Shown one piece after another: positions 8,252 through 16,126 of a stretch of 64,000 bases of DNA. The translations under genes were made by a program, and so were the position numbers. The DNA comes from Paracoccus sp. (in: a-proteobacteria) (lineage in GTDB: Bacteria > Pseudomonadota > Alphaproteobacteria > Rhodobacterales > Rhodobacteraceae), in assembly GCF_030538655.1 (NCBI RefSeq), contig NZ_JAUNTO010000001.1, forward strand, positions 62,001 to 126,000, read 5' to 3'. The first letter of the stretch is position 1. Each line of letters starts with the position of its first letter. The notes beneath the pieces were generated by a model. That model did no database searches. It was not told the DNA's origin and worked only from the letters and a program-made list of their open reading frames with translations.

Positions 8252-10360
8252 ATGAGCCAGCCGACCGAATCACTGCATCCCGCGCCTGCGGGCAATCCCG
8301 ATCTGGGCATTCACGATCCGCTGGCCGACAGTTTTCCCGCGACGACGCAGGGCAAAGTTCTGTTCTGGCTGGCCGTTGCCTTTTCGCTATTCCAGATCGG
8401 TTCGGCGGCGCATCTGTTCGATCTGCCCAGCCAGATCCTGCGTGCTGTCCATGTCGGTTTTCTGACCGCGCTGACATTTCCGCTGATGGCCGCGCTGCAC
8501 AAGTCGGCGCTGCCACTGCGCGCCCTGGCCTGGGCGCTGGCTTTGGCAGGCGTCGCTGTTGCCGCCTATCAGTGGATCGAATACCGCGACCTGATCTTCC
8601 GCGAGGGCGACCCGAACCAGATGGACCTGATTATGGGGTCGATCGCGCTGATCGTGGTGTTCGCCGCCGCGTGGGTCATCATGGGTCCGGCGCTGCCGAT
8701 CATCGCCGGGCTGTTTCTGGGATACTGCTTCTTTGGCGAATACCTGCCCCGGCCGCTGAACCATCGCGGCTATGACTTCTGGCAGGTCATCACGCATATG
8801 TCCTTTGGCACCGAGGGGATTTACGGCATCCCCACCTATGTCAGTTCGACCTATATCTTTCTGTTCATCCTGTTCGGGGCGTTTCTGGAAAAGGCCGGGA
8901 TGATCCGGCTGTTCACCGATGTGTCGCTGGGTCTGGTCGGGCATCGCATGGGCGGCGCGGCCAAGGTGGCGGTGGTGTCATCCGGGCTGATGGGGACGAT
9001 TTCGGGGTCTGGCGTGGCCAATGTCGTTACCACCGGGCAGTTCACCATCCCGCTGATGAAACGCTTTGGCTATCGCCCCGCCTTTGCGGGCGGGGTCGAG
9101 GCGACGGCATCCATGGGCGGACAGATCATGCCGCCGGTCATGGGCGCGGTCGCCTTTATCATGGCCGAGACGCTGGGCATTCCTTACCTTGAGGTCGTCA
9201 AAGCCGCGATCATCCCCGCCATTTTGTATTTCGCCAGCGCCTTCTGGATGGTGCATCTTGAGGCTGGGCGCATGAACCTGCGCGGCATGTCGCGCGATCA
9301 ACTGCCCTCGGCGCTTGGGGCGCTCAAGGCGGGGTGGTATCTGATCCTGCCGCTGGCGGTGCTGGTCTGGCTGCTGTTTTCAGGCTTTACGCCGCTGTTC
9401 GCGGGCACGGTCGGCCTTGCGCTGACGATGATGCTGATCCTTGGCGCCTCGATCGTGCTGGGCCTGCCTGCCGGGGTGATCCGGGTGATCTTTTGGGTCG
9501 GGCTGGGCCTGCTGGCAGCGGCGCTGATGCGCGTGTCCGAAGTGTGGCTGTGGTATGGCGTGGTGGGGCTGATCGTTGTCGCCGTGCTGTCGGCACAGGG
9601 GCGGCTGACCATCGGGCAGGTGATCGACAGTCTGGCCGAGGGCGCAAAGACCGCCCTGCCCGTCGGTATCGCCTGTGCGCTGGTCGGCGTCATCATCGGC
9701 ACGATGACCTTGACCGGCGCGGCCAACACATTCGGCATCTTCATCGTTGGCGTCGGCGAAAGCAGCCTGCTGTTGTCGCTGATCCTGACCATGATAACCT
9801 GCCTGATCCTTGGCATGGGCATCCCCACGATCCCGAACTATATCATTACCTCGTCCATTGCCGGACCGGCGCTGTATGAACTGGGCGTGCCGCTGATCGT
9901 CAGCCATATGTTCGTGTTCTATTTCGGCATTCTGGCCGATCTGACCCCGCCGGTCGCGCTGGCCTGTTTCGCCGCCGCGCCGATTGCGCGGGAAAGCGGG
10001 CTGAAGATCAGCTTTCAGGCGATCAAGATCGCGGCGGCCGGTTTCGTGATCCCGTTCATGGCGGTTTATACGCCCGCGCTGATGCTGCAATCGGGCGGGC
10101 CGCTGGCCCAAGCCATCGGGTTTCTGCCTGCGGTGATCTACATCGTGGTGAAATGCGTGCTGTCCATCGCGTTGTGGGGGGTGGCCGTGGTCGGCTGGCT
10201 GGCCTATCCGCTGCCGGTCTGGATGCGGGCATTGGCCATGATCGCCGCCTTTACCCTGATCGCCGCCATGGCCATCACCGATGAGGTTGGTTTTGCACTG
10301 GCCGCCATTCTGGCCGTACTGTGGTGGCGCGGTCTGAAATCGCGCGCTGCGACGGCATGA
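8252..10360 (+). CDS. TRAP transporter permease, fused small and large subunits
   Basis: 702 residues, dominated by hydrophobic helices. The large-subunit (DctM-like) signatures are visible: 'SSGLMGTISGSGVANVVTTGQFTIPLMKRFGY', split by helices, then 'MGIPTIPNYIITSSIAGPAL' and 'LADLTPPVALACFAAAPIA'. The first 150 or so residues contain the small-subunit helices, giving the fused 4TM/12TM type found with TAXI binding proteins. It drives sodium- or proton-coupled uptake of the TAXI ligand. Its stop overlaps the start of the DUF1850 gene (ATGA), indicating translational coupling. Confidence 0.93.
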   Translation: MSQPTESLHPAPAGNPDLGIHDPLADSFPATTQGKVLFWLAVAFSLFQIGSAAHLFDLPSQILRAVHVGFLTALTFPLMAALHKSALPLRALAWALALAGVAVAAYQWIEYRDLIFREGDPNQMDLIMGSIALIVVFAAAWVIMGPALPIIAGLFLGYCFFGEYLPRPLNHRGYDFWQVITHMSFGTEGIYGIPTYVSSTYIFLFILFGAFLEKAGMIRLFTDVSLGLVGHRMGGAAKVAVVSSGLMGTISGSGVANVVTTGQFTIPLMKRFGYRPAFAGGVEATASMGGQIMPPVMGAVAFIMAETLGIPYLEVVKAAIIPAILYFASAFWMVHLEAGRMNLRGMSRDQLPSALGALKAGWYLILPLAVLVWLLFSGFTPLFAGTVGLALTMMLILGASIVLGLPAGVIRVIFWVGLGLLAAALMRVSEVWLWYGVVGLIVVAVLSAQGRLTIGQVIDSLAEGAKTALPVGIACALVGVIIGTMTLTGAANTFGIFIVGVGESSLLLSLILTMITCLILGMGIPTIPNYIITSSIAGPALYELGVPLIVSHMFVFYFGILADLTPPVALACFAAAPIARESGLKISFQAIKIAAAGFVIPFMAVYTPALMLQSGGPLAQAIGFLPAVIYIVVKCVLSIALWGVAVVGWLAYPLPVWMRALAMIAAFTLIAAMAITDEVGFALAAILAVLWWRGLKSRAATA

Positions 10361-10716
10361 GCGGTTGCCTGATGGTCGGCGCCACCATGCTGATGCTGGG
10401 TGGCGCCGGTTTTCAACTGGAATGGACCCATTCCGTCGAACGCTCCGGCTGGCGCGAGGATTGGCGGATCCAAGGCGGCAAGCTGCACCTGACCCGCGCC
10501 GCCGTGCGTGGATCGGGCGCAGGGATGGAGCCGGGAGCGGGCGCGCAATTGCAAAACGGCTGGTGGGTCTGGTCGCCAGATCTGCCGCCGCAACCCGCGC
10601 TGCTGCTGGCGGCATCGGGCGCAACCGGCGGCGACTGGCGCTTGTGCGACGGCAACCGTTGTCAGGTCATCGGCACCAGTGCCAGCGATCCCATCGACAT
10701 CAGGCCGTGCCCATGA
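10357..10716 (+). CDS. DUF1850 domain protein of a TAXI-TRAP operon
   Basis: A 119-residue protein starting with an ATG that overlaps the permease stop. After a short hydrophobic start comes 'LEWTHSVERSGWREDWRI', then 'RGSGAGMEPGAGAQLQNGWWVW' and 'SGATGGDWRLC', the conserved blocks of DUF1850. Members are repeatedly encoded beside TAXI-TRAP transporters, but their role is not established; a periplasmic or membrane-associated accessory is likely. The hydrophobic N-terminus could be a signal anchor. Nothing appears damaged. Confidence 0.85.
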   Translation: MSGCLMVGATMLMLGGAGFQLEWTHSVERSGWREDWRIQGGKLHLTRAAVRGSGAGMEPGAGAQLQNGWWVWSPDLPPQPALLLAASGATGGDWRLCDGNRCQVIGTSASDPIDIRPCP

Positions 10717-10798
10717 CCAGACGCATTCCCTGCCCCACCGCCGCAACGGGTCTTTGCAAAAACAAGAAGCCCGCTGTTTCATGCATGGATAAATACCC

Positions 10799-12001
10799 AT
10801 GACGCATTTGCATCCCGATCTGGTCGTTGTCGGTGGCGGCATCCTTGGCCTTGCCACGGCGTTCGAGGCGCAGCAGCGCGACCCTGCGGCGCGGGTATTG
10901 GTGCTGGAACAGGAACACCAGCTTGCCAGCCATCAGACCGGGCGCAATTCCGGGGTGATTCATGCCGGGGTGTATTACCCTGCGGGCAGTCTCAAGGCAC
11001 GGTTCTGCCGCGAAGGGGCCGAGGCGACGCGCGCCTTTTGCGACGCGGAGGACATCCGCCACGACACCTGCGGCAAGCTGATCGTCGCCACGACAGAAAC
11101 CGAAATTCCCCGGATGCAGGCGCTGCTGGAACGCGCCCGCGCCAACGGCATCGACATCGCCCCGGTCAGCGGAGACGAGGCCCGACGGCTGGAACCGAAC
11201 ATCCAGGTCACAGCGGCGCTGATCTCTCCCGCGACCGGGATCACCGACTTCGGGGCCATCGCGCGACGGATGGCGGAACGGATTGTTCAGGCGGGCGGCG
11301 TCATTCGCAGCGGCGTTACCGTCACCGGCGGAACCGAAACGGCGCAGGATGTGCGGCTGACGACCAGCGACGGACCGCTGACCGCCGGGCGCGTCGTATT
11401 CTGCTGTGGATTATGGGCCGACCGGATGGCGCGGCAATTCGGCGCGTGCCCGGAAACCGCACCCGATTTCCGCATCATTCCCTTTCGCGGCGAATATTTC
11501 CGTATCCTGAACCAGCCGCCCGATCTGGTGCGGCATCTGATCTATCCCGTGCCCGACCCCGAACGGCCGTTTCTCGGCGTCCACCTGACCCGCAAACTGG
11601 ACGGAGGCTTTACCGTCGGCCCGAACGCGGTGCTGGTCGGGGCACGGGATGGTTACAGCAAAATCCGCCTAAGCCCGCGCGATCTGACTGATGCGCTGGC
11701 TTTTTCGGGATTCTGGCGGATGCTGTGGCGCAATGCCGGCCCCGCCGCATCAGAACTGGCCGGGTCGCTGTCGCGGCGGCTGTATTTGCAAAAGGTTCGC
11801 CGTTACTGCCCACAAATCAGGCTGGCGGATCTGACCCCCTATCGCCCCGGCATCCGGGCGCAGGCAGTTGCCGCAGACGGTCGGCTGATCGACGATTTCC
11901 TGTTCGCCCGCACGCCGCGCACGCTGCATGTCTGCAATGCGCCCTCACCCGCGGCAACATCGGCATTCCCGATTGCGGCTCACATCCTGAACCAGTTGTA
12001 G
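10799..12001 (+). CDS. lhgO: L-2-hydroxyglutarate oxidase family FAD oxidoreductase
   Basis: 400 residues of the DAO/LhgO family. The FAD motif 'VVVGGGILGLATAFE' opens the protein; 'ASHQTGRNSGVIHAGVYYPAGSLKARFC' is the diagnostic LhgO block. Near the end 'PYRPGIRAQAV' and 'HVCNAPSPAATSAFPIA' match the family terminus, although the last region is variable. The enzyme oxidises L-2-hydroxyglutarate to 2-oxoglutarate and passes electrons to the quinone pool or oxygen. The ATG follows 'ATACCC' with no strong ribosome site. It may work with the upstream TRAP transporter; this is inferred from proximity only. Confidence 0.85.
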   Translation: MTHLHPDLVVVGGGILGLATAFEAQQRDPAARVLVLEQEHQLASHQTGRNSGVIHAGVYYPAGSLKARFCREGAEATRAFCDAEDIRHDTCGKLIVATTETEIPRMQALLERARANGIDIAPVSGDEARRLEPNIQVTAALISPATGITDFGAIARRMAERIVQAGGVIRSGVTVTGGTETAQDVRLTTSDGPLTAGRVVFCCGLWADRMARQFGACPETAPDFRIIPFRGEYFRILNQPPDLVRHLIYPVPDPERPFLGVHLTRKLDGGFTVGPNAVLVGARDGYSKIRLSPRDLTDALAFSGFWRMLWRNAGPAASELAGSLSRRLYLQKVRRYCPQIRLADLTPYRPGIRAQAVAADGRLIDDFLFARTPRTLHVCNAPSPAATSAFPIAAHILNQL

Positions 12002-12053
12002 AATAAACAAAAATTCTGTTGAGCGGTGACGGCAGGCCGTTCAGATTGCATAT

Positions 12054-12419
12054 ATGACACGGCTGCCGCTTTCCTTTTGCATTATCGAGCGAGACTTGTT
12101 CATCGCCTCGGACATGCGCGCCGGGCTGGAACTTGCCAGCCCCGGATGCCATGTGCAGGAATTGCGCGAAATTGCTGATCTGAACGATAATCAGCCTGCG
12201 GACGGCACCATCTTCATCACCAAGCTGGCCCTGGCTGATCTGGATGGCAGCGGACTGGACGATCTGGCGCAGCGTGTGCAAGGGCGGATCGTCCTGCGCG
12301 ACGACGCCGATCCCGAAGATGCCGTAACAGGCCGGGGTTACGACCGCCTGCCCTCGCCCTTTTCAAACCGCGATCTGCGTGAACTGGTCGAGCGGCTGAA
12401 CCGGGTCTCCCCAGAATAA
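12054..12419 (+). CDS. Hypothetical protein, receiver-like
   Basis: 121 residues, not assigned to a named family. The hydrophobic-acidic rhythm 'CIIERDLFIASDMRAGLE...IADLND...TIFITKLALADLDGSGL...GRIVLRDDA...PFSNRDLRELVERL' resembles a response-regulator receiver fold. The usual phospho-acceptor aspartate strand ('LVLLD') is not recognisable, so it is probably a degenerate, non-phosphorylated receiver. It stands alone between lhgO and a convergent gene. Codon usage is ordinary for the window, which supports a real gene. Confidence 0.6.
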   Translation: MTRLPLSFCIIERDLFIASDMRAGLELASPGCHVQELREIADLNDNQPADGTIFITKLALADLDGSGLDDLAQRVQGRIVLRDDADPEDAVTGRGYDRLPSPFSNRDLRELVERLNRVSPE

Positions 12420-12423
12420 GACA

Positions 12424-12438
12424 GCCCCCAAAAGGGGC
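12424..12438. terminator. Small hairpin between convergent genes
   Basis: GCCCC (12424-12428) pairs with GGGGC (12434-12438) around CAAAA in the 31-bp space between two convergent genes. It is short and lacks a T-run, so only a weak bidirectional terminator is suggested. Confidence 0.35.
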
Positions 12439-12450
12439 CGCCTTGCATCA

Positions 12451-13155
12451 TCAATAACGCCGGTCGTCATAGGGATCGTCATACCATTCCGGGTCAGGCG
12501 CATCATCACGGCGACGCCAATCCTGCACCTTGGAAGCCAGGGCCACCCCCACCGCCAGCGCGCCCACCAGCTTGGCCATGCTGCCCGCATTGGTGTTTGC
12601 CGCCGCGCTGACCTTGTGGCTGGCATCACGGGCCATGCGCCGCGCCTCATCGGCCTTTTCCTGCGCTGTGTTCAGGTTTTCCGCCGTCAGGCCCACGCTG
12701 CGGGCCGTATTGCGGGCAAAACCATAGGCGCTGCGTTCCGCATCCCCCACGACCTTGCTGGCCTGATAGCTGGCGCGGTCGATCAGCGAATGCACCCGAT
12801 TTTCGGCCATATCGGCGAAACGGGCGGCCTCGGCCTGGGCGCGATTCATGGCGGCATCCGCCGCAAGGTTGATCCGCGCCTCGACCTCGGCTTTTAGGTC
12901 ATCCGTGGTCGGCGGCTGATGACGCACCTTACCCGCAACCAGCATCACAAGAATACCCATCACGACAAATCCGCCACCCACCGCCAGCGAGGCCATGGTC
13001 GACCCCCACCCCAGATCCGTGGCGAGAAAGCTCCACAGCGCGGCCAGCAGAAATCCGGCGCCGACGGCGATCACAACCCCGGCGGCCGCCTTGATGGCCG
13101 TCCGCCGTGCCGTGTCCTCCAGCGCCAGCTTCATATTGCGCGCGTAATCGAACAT
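12451..13155 (-). CDS. Phage-holin-family-like membrane protein
   Basis: 234 residues. Two adjacent membrane helices lie at about residues 24-48 ('AAAGVVIAVGAGFLLAALWSFLA') and 55-80 ('MASLAVGGGFVVMGILVML'). A long alanine-rich, charged helical region follows, then an acidic tail ('DPEWYDDPYDD'). This is the architecture of chromosomal 'phage holin family' (Holin-X-like) inner-membrane proteins, which need not be phage-derived. It lies just downstream of a DUF883 gene on the same strand, and the pair is common in proteobacteria, probably for membrane stress or ribosome association at the membrane. No phage genes are nearby. Confidence 0.7.
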   Translation of the reverse strand: MFDYARNMKLALEDTARRTAIKAAAGVVIAVGAGFLLAALWSFLATDLGWGSTMASLAVGGGFVVMGILVMLVAGKVRHQPPTTDDLKAEVEARINLAADAAMNRAQAEAARFADMAENRVHSLIDRASYQASKVVGDAERSAYGFARNTARSVGLTAENLNTAQEKADEARRMARDASHKVSAAANTNAGSMAKLVGALAVGVALASKVQDWRRRDDAPDPEWYDDPYDDRRY

Positions 13156-13164
13156 GACCGATCC

Positions 13165-13623
13165 TTACCGGCGCGCAGCCAGAACCAGACCGATCAAAAA
13201 GCCGACACCCGCCGCGATCCCAAGGGCCTGCGCCGGTTTGCGGCGGACCAGTTCGGACAGTTCGTCATAGCGTTCTTCGGCGTAATGAGCGGCCTCGCCC
13301 GCGTGACGGCGGCCTTCCTCATACAGATGATGCGCCTTGTCGCGGGCGATGGCGGCATATTCTTCGCCGGTCTCGCGAGCCATATGGGCATATTCGCGGC
13401 CAACCTCGCGGGCCTGATCCAGCGCCTCTTGACCCTTATCCTTCAGGCGCGACACGGCGTCATTGCCCGTCAGTTCGTCGATCTTGCTGCGGGCGTCGGA
13501 TGCCAGACGGCTGACACCAGCCTTCACATCATCAGCGGTTTCACGCGCGGCATCGCGCACATCACGCGCCGTTTCGCGGGCATCATTTTTCAGGTCTTCG
13601 GCGGTCTTGTCATGATTGGACAT
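13165..13623 (-). CDS. DUF883 family (YqjD/ElaB-like) membrane-anchored protein
   Basis: 152 residues: a long amphipathic coiled coil rich in Ala, Glu, Arg and Asp ('DVRDAARETADDVKAGVSRL'), then the conserved 'LSELVRRKPAQALGIAAGVGFLIGLVLAARR' tail split between helix and C-terminal membrane anchor. E. coli YqjD and ElaB of this type tie ribosomes to the inner membrane in stationary phase. ATG 13623 is preceded by AAGGAG at good spacing; the longer frame upstream lacks such a site. The holin-like gene follows after 9 nt, so the two form an operon. Confidence 0.88.
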   Translation of the reverse strand: MSNHDKTAEDLKNDARETARDVRDAARETADDVKAGVSRLASDARSKIDELTGNDAVSRLKDKGQEALDQAREVGREYAHMARETGEEYAAIARDKAHHLYEEGRRHAGEAAHYAEERYDELSELVRRKPAQALGIAAGVGFLIGLVLAARR

Positions 13624-13688
13624 GGCAGCACTCCTTAGTCTGCAATAGGTTGTCGGGGAAAGAACAAGGGGCGAGGCGGGATTGTTCC

Positions 13689-14912
13689 ATGACATGCGAT
13701 AAATATTTGCAAAATCTCAGCCTGTGGGCCGAATCGGATCAGGCCCTGCCCCATGTCGATCAGCCCGGTGACGGCGGGCTGATCGACACGCTGACAGCTC
13801 TGCGGCAGCGGCTGCACCGCACCCCCGATCTGTCCGGCGACGAGAGGCACACGGCCGCCCTGATCGCCGAGGTGCTGCGTGCCGCCAAGCCCGACGATCT
13901 GCTGACAGGTCTGGGCGGCCACGGGGTTGCCGCGATCTGGCGTGGTGCCGCCCCCGGCCCCACAGTGATGCTGCGGGCCGAACTGGACGCTCTGCCGATC
14001 CAAGAACAATCCACCATCTCGTATCGCAGCACCCTGCCGGGCAAGGCACATATGTGCGGCCATGACGGGCATATGGCGATCTTGGCCGGGGTTGCGGCGC
14101 TGGTCGGCGCGCGGCGGCCCGCACGCGGCCGTATCATCCTGTTATTTCAGCCGGCCGAGGAAAACGGCGCGGGTGCAGCGGCTGTCATCGCTGATCCGCG
14201 CTGGCCGCAGATCGCGCCCTATTACGCCTTTGCGATCCACAATATGCCCGGCGTGCCGCTGGGTCATGCGCGGATTGCGCCGGGGGTGGCCAACTGCGCC
14301 TCGCGCGGGGTGAGGCTGCGGCTCGGCGGGCGCACGGCCCATGCCAGCCAGCCCGACAACGGCATTTCCCCCGCCCCGGCACTGGCCGCGCTGATCCCGG
14401 CGCTTGGCGCGCTGTCACAAGGCAGCGGCCCGCAAGACGCCGCTTTCCGGCTGGCGACCGTGACCCATGCCCGCCTTGGCGATGCGACCTTTGGCGTTGC
14501 GCCGGGTGATGCCGAACTATGGGTGACGCTGCGCAGCCGCGACGATGACGGTATGAGCACGCTGGTGGCCGAGGCCGAGACCATCGCCCGGCAAACCGCC
14601 GACGCGCATCGGCTGGGCCTGACGATCAGCCATGACGACATCTTCCCCGCCTGCATCAATGACCCGCGCGCCACGCTGATCCTGCAAGACGCGCTGGACG
14701 CCGAGGGGATCATCCATTCCAGCGCCGACTTGCCGATGCGCGCATCCGAAGATTTCGGCCGCTTTGGCCGCGCCGGGGTGCGATCGGCGATGGTGCTGCT
14801 GGGGGCGGGCGATGGCCCTGCGCTGCATAACCCGGATTACGACTTTCCCGACGCGCTGATCCCGGTCGGCCTGCGCCTGATGCGCCGGGTGCTGTTCGAT
14901 CTTCTGGACTAA
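13689..14912 (+). CDS. M20-family amidohydrolase
   Basis: About 407 residues of the M20D metallo-amidohydrolase family (hippurate hydrolase, IAA-amino-acid hydrolase and similar). 'RAELDALPIQEQS' and 'KAHMCGHDGHMAILAG' hold the CGHDGH metal-binding motif, 'FQPAEENGAGA' the catalytic glutamates, 'RTAHASQPDNGISPAPAL' the dimerisation-domain histidine, and 'MRASEDFGRFG' the last metal ligand. It cleaves an N-acyl amino acid or related amide in the cytoplasm; the substrate is unknown. The start is uncertain: ATG 13689 was chosen, with TTG 13650 also open. It is divergent from the DUF883 gene. Confidence 0.88.
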   Translation: MTCDKYLQNLSLWAESDQALPHVDQPGDGGLIDTLTALRQRLHRTPDLSGDERHTAALIAEVLRAAKPDDLLTGLGGHGVAAIWRGAAPGPTVMLRAELDALPIQEQSTISYRSTLPGKAHMCGHDGHMAILAGVAALVGARRPARGRIILLFQPAEENGAGAAAVIADPRWPQIAPYYAFAIHNMPGVPLGHARIAPGVANCASRGVRLRLGGRTAHASQPDNGISPAPALAALIPALGALSQGSGPQDAAFRLATVTHARLGDATFGVAPGDAELWVTLRSRDDDGMSTLVAEAETIARQTADAHRLGLTISHDDIFPACINDPRATLILQDALDAEGIIHSSADLPMRASEDFGRFGRAGVRSAMVLLGAGDGPALHNPDYDFPDALIPVGLRLMRRVLFDLLD

Positions 14913-14918
14913 GGGGGA

Positions 14919-14995
14919 TGGTACCGCCTCCCCGGCTCGAACGGGGGACCTCTAGATCCACAATCTAGCGCTCTAACCAACTGAGCTAAGGCGGC
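14919..14995 (-). tRNA. tRNA-His (GUG), alphaproteobacterial type without encoded G-1
   Basis: Read on the minus strand, the cloverleaf has acceptor GCCGCCT/AGGCGGT, D-stem GCTC, anticodon loop around GTG (histidine), T-loop TTCGAGC with stem CCCCG/CGGGG, and an encoded CCA. The discriminator is A73, and the base before position 1 is T, so there is no templated G-1:C73 pair, the usual tRNA-His identity element. This exception is known for a clade of alphaproteobacteria that includes Rhodobacterales. The gene lies between the M20 gene and a small DUF gene. Confidence 0.97.
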
Positions 14996-15090
14996 ACAGG
15001 GCGGCTGAATAAACCGCCGCGCGCGCCGATGCAAGCCCGACTTGCCGGGAATTTTCAGGCACGTTAAGCAGAGTGCAAAAGGAACAAGCC

Positions 15091-15318
15091 ATGAGCATCA
15101 ACAAGCAAAGCGACATTGCCGCCAACCTGCAAATCGGCCCCACCGATCAGGGCATGGTCCGCATCTATGTCGAGGCCGAGGGCGGCATTGAACTGCCGCT
15201 GGATTTCGATCCCGACGAAGCACTGGAAATCGCGGAAGAACTGGCCGCCGCCGCCGAAGCCGCCCGCAGCATGGACGCCCCGGCACCCGCCGGCAAATCT
15301 AAAGGCCCCCGTCGCTGA
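15091..15318 (+). CDS. Small conserved protein, probably DUF6324
   Basis: 75 residues from ATG 15091, preceded by AAAAGGAA. The core 'SDIAANLQIGPTDQGMVRIYVEAEGGIELPLDF' followed by 'DPDEALEIAEELAAAAEAA' matches small Rhodobacterales proteins that I recall as DUF6324. Function is unknown. The protein is acidic with one predicted beta region and one C-terminal helix. Its 3' end overlaps the convergent mmcB gene by 20 nt. Confidence 0.75.
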   Translation: MSINKQSDIAANLQIGPTDQGMVRIYVEAEGGIELPLDFDPDEALEIAEELAAAAEAARSMDAPAPAGKSKGPRR

Positions 15319-15766
15319 TAACAGCAGGATCGACCGCCCCGTGCAGGCGCAACGCCGCCGCACGGGCAAAATCGCGGGTGATCCGGCCGCGCCGCGCCGC
15401 TGCCAGCCGGGTTTCCGGCGGCATTCGCGTCAGGTCAGCGCCATAGGCATCGGCCAGAATCAGCCCGGTATCAGGCGGTAACAGATCAACCGGAAAATCG
15501 GCATCCACGGCCCAGAAATATCGGTCGCACCAATCCAGATAGCCGCCCCATTTGCGATCCCCCGCAAAATCAGCGCGGCAGCTTTTGCATTCGACGATCC
15601 AGATCTCTCCCTTTGGACCAAGGCTCATCAGATCGACGCGCAGCCCGCGCGCGGGAACGAATTCGGCCAGAACCGCATGATCCAGACTGCGCAGCAACCG
15701 CGCCGCCCCCCGCGCCAGCCGCTGTCCGGGCATCAAAGGCAAAACCTGATCCATGCGCGCAACCAT
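15299..15766 (-). CDS. mmcB: MmcB family DNA repair protein
   Basis: About 155 residues. 'GLRVDLMSLGPKGEIWIVECK' then 'SCRADFAGDRKWGGYLDWCDRYFWAV' is the diagnostic block of MmcB: a small restriction-endonuclease-like fold with E-x-K catalytic residues (ECK). Caulobacter MmcB is a LexA-regulated DNA-damage protein. ATG 15766 or ATG 15754 are both possible starts; neither has a strong ribosome site. The C-terminus overlaps the convergent DUF6324-like gene. A strong promoter-like pair for the neighbouring RNA starts about 60 bp upstream and points the other way. Confidence 0.85.
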   Translation of the reverse strand: MVARMDQVLPLMPGQRLARGAARLLRSLDHAVLAEFVPARGLRVDLMSLGPKGEIWIVECKSCRADFAGDRKWGGYLDWCDRYFWAVDADFPVDLLPPDTGLILADAYGADLTRMPPETRLAAARRGRITRDFARAAALRLHGAVDPAVISDGGL

Positions 15767-15824
15767 GAACAAACCAAAAACAAAACACAAGTCGCTTGCT
15801 GTTTGTCTAAATGCGTATAGGGCC

Positions 15825-15852
15825 TTGCAACCTTCACCGCCGTGCCTATCTT
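15825..15852 (+). promoter_or_regulatory. Sigma-70-type promoter for the candidate 6S RNA
   Basis: TTGCAA (15825-15830) and TATCTT (15847-15852) are spaced by 16 bp and lie 7-9 bp before the first base of the predicted RNA closing stem at about 15859-15861. This is one of the most consensus-like sigma-70 promoters visible in the window. Confidence 0.6.
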
Positions 15853-15858
15853 GGAAAC

Positions 15859-16056
15859 CCGGCGGGTTTCTGTTCTTCTCGCGTGCGGCCTTTTTTCCAC
15901 TGGCCTATAAATTTTCCGAGGGGGCTGGCTCTGTCATGGCCCTGGCTATGTTACCCGGCGCCCACCTGATTAGTCAGGCTTTCGGGAAATCTGTTGCCGC
16001 CGCGGTCGCTACGGTTCCCGCCACCTGAAAACGCCGCCCTGCGGGGCGGCGTTTTT
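15859..16056 (+). ncRNA. ssrS: Candidate 6S RNA (ssrS) with its terminator
   Basis: A 170-nt gene-free stretch lies between a consensus-like promoter and an intrinsic terminator. Ends pair: GGCGGG (15861-15866) with CCCGCC (16017-16022), and further in CGCG/CGCG and GCGGC/GCCGC. A large asymmetric bubble follows, then a 9-bp helix: ATTTTCCGA (15911-15919) with TCGGGAAAT (15982-15990). A long rod with a central bubble is the 6S RNA architecture, and internal segments such as 'TTACCCGG' and 'GCCCACCTGA' resemble alphaproteobacterial 6S RNAs as I remember them. 6S RNA binds housekeeping RNA polymerase in slow growth. The DUF481 'salt-induced' gene next to it also fits my recollection of 6S neighbourhoods in Rhodobacter. 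Confidence 0.62.
16028..16056. terminator. Strong bidirectional intrinsic terminator
   Basis: ACGCCGCCC (16031-16039) and GGGCGGCGT (16044-16052) form a perfect 9-bp stem with a TGCG loop, flanked by AAAA on the left and TTTTT on the right. It ends the candidate 6S RNA on the plus strand and can also terminate the DUF481 gene on the minus strand. Confidence 0.9.
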
Positions 16057-16126
16057 CATATCCGCCCGCAGCGCATGAAAAAGGGCGACCCGAAGGCCGC
16101 CCCCGTTCAGATCCGATCCGGTTGGA

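Noticed and set aside
12451..13623. Prophage remnant suggested by a holin-like gene
   Set aside because: The holin-family protein pairs with a DUF883 stress gene, a common chromosomal pairing; no phage structural, lysis or integrase genes are nearby.
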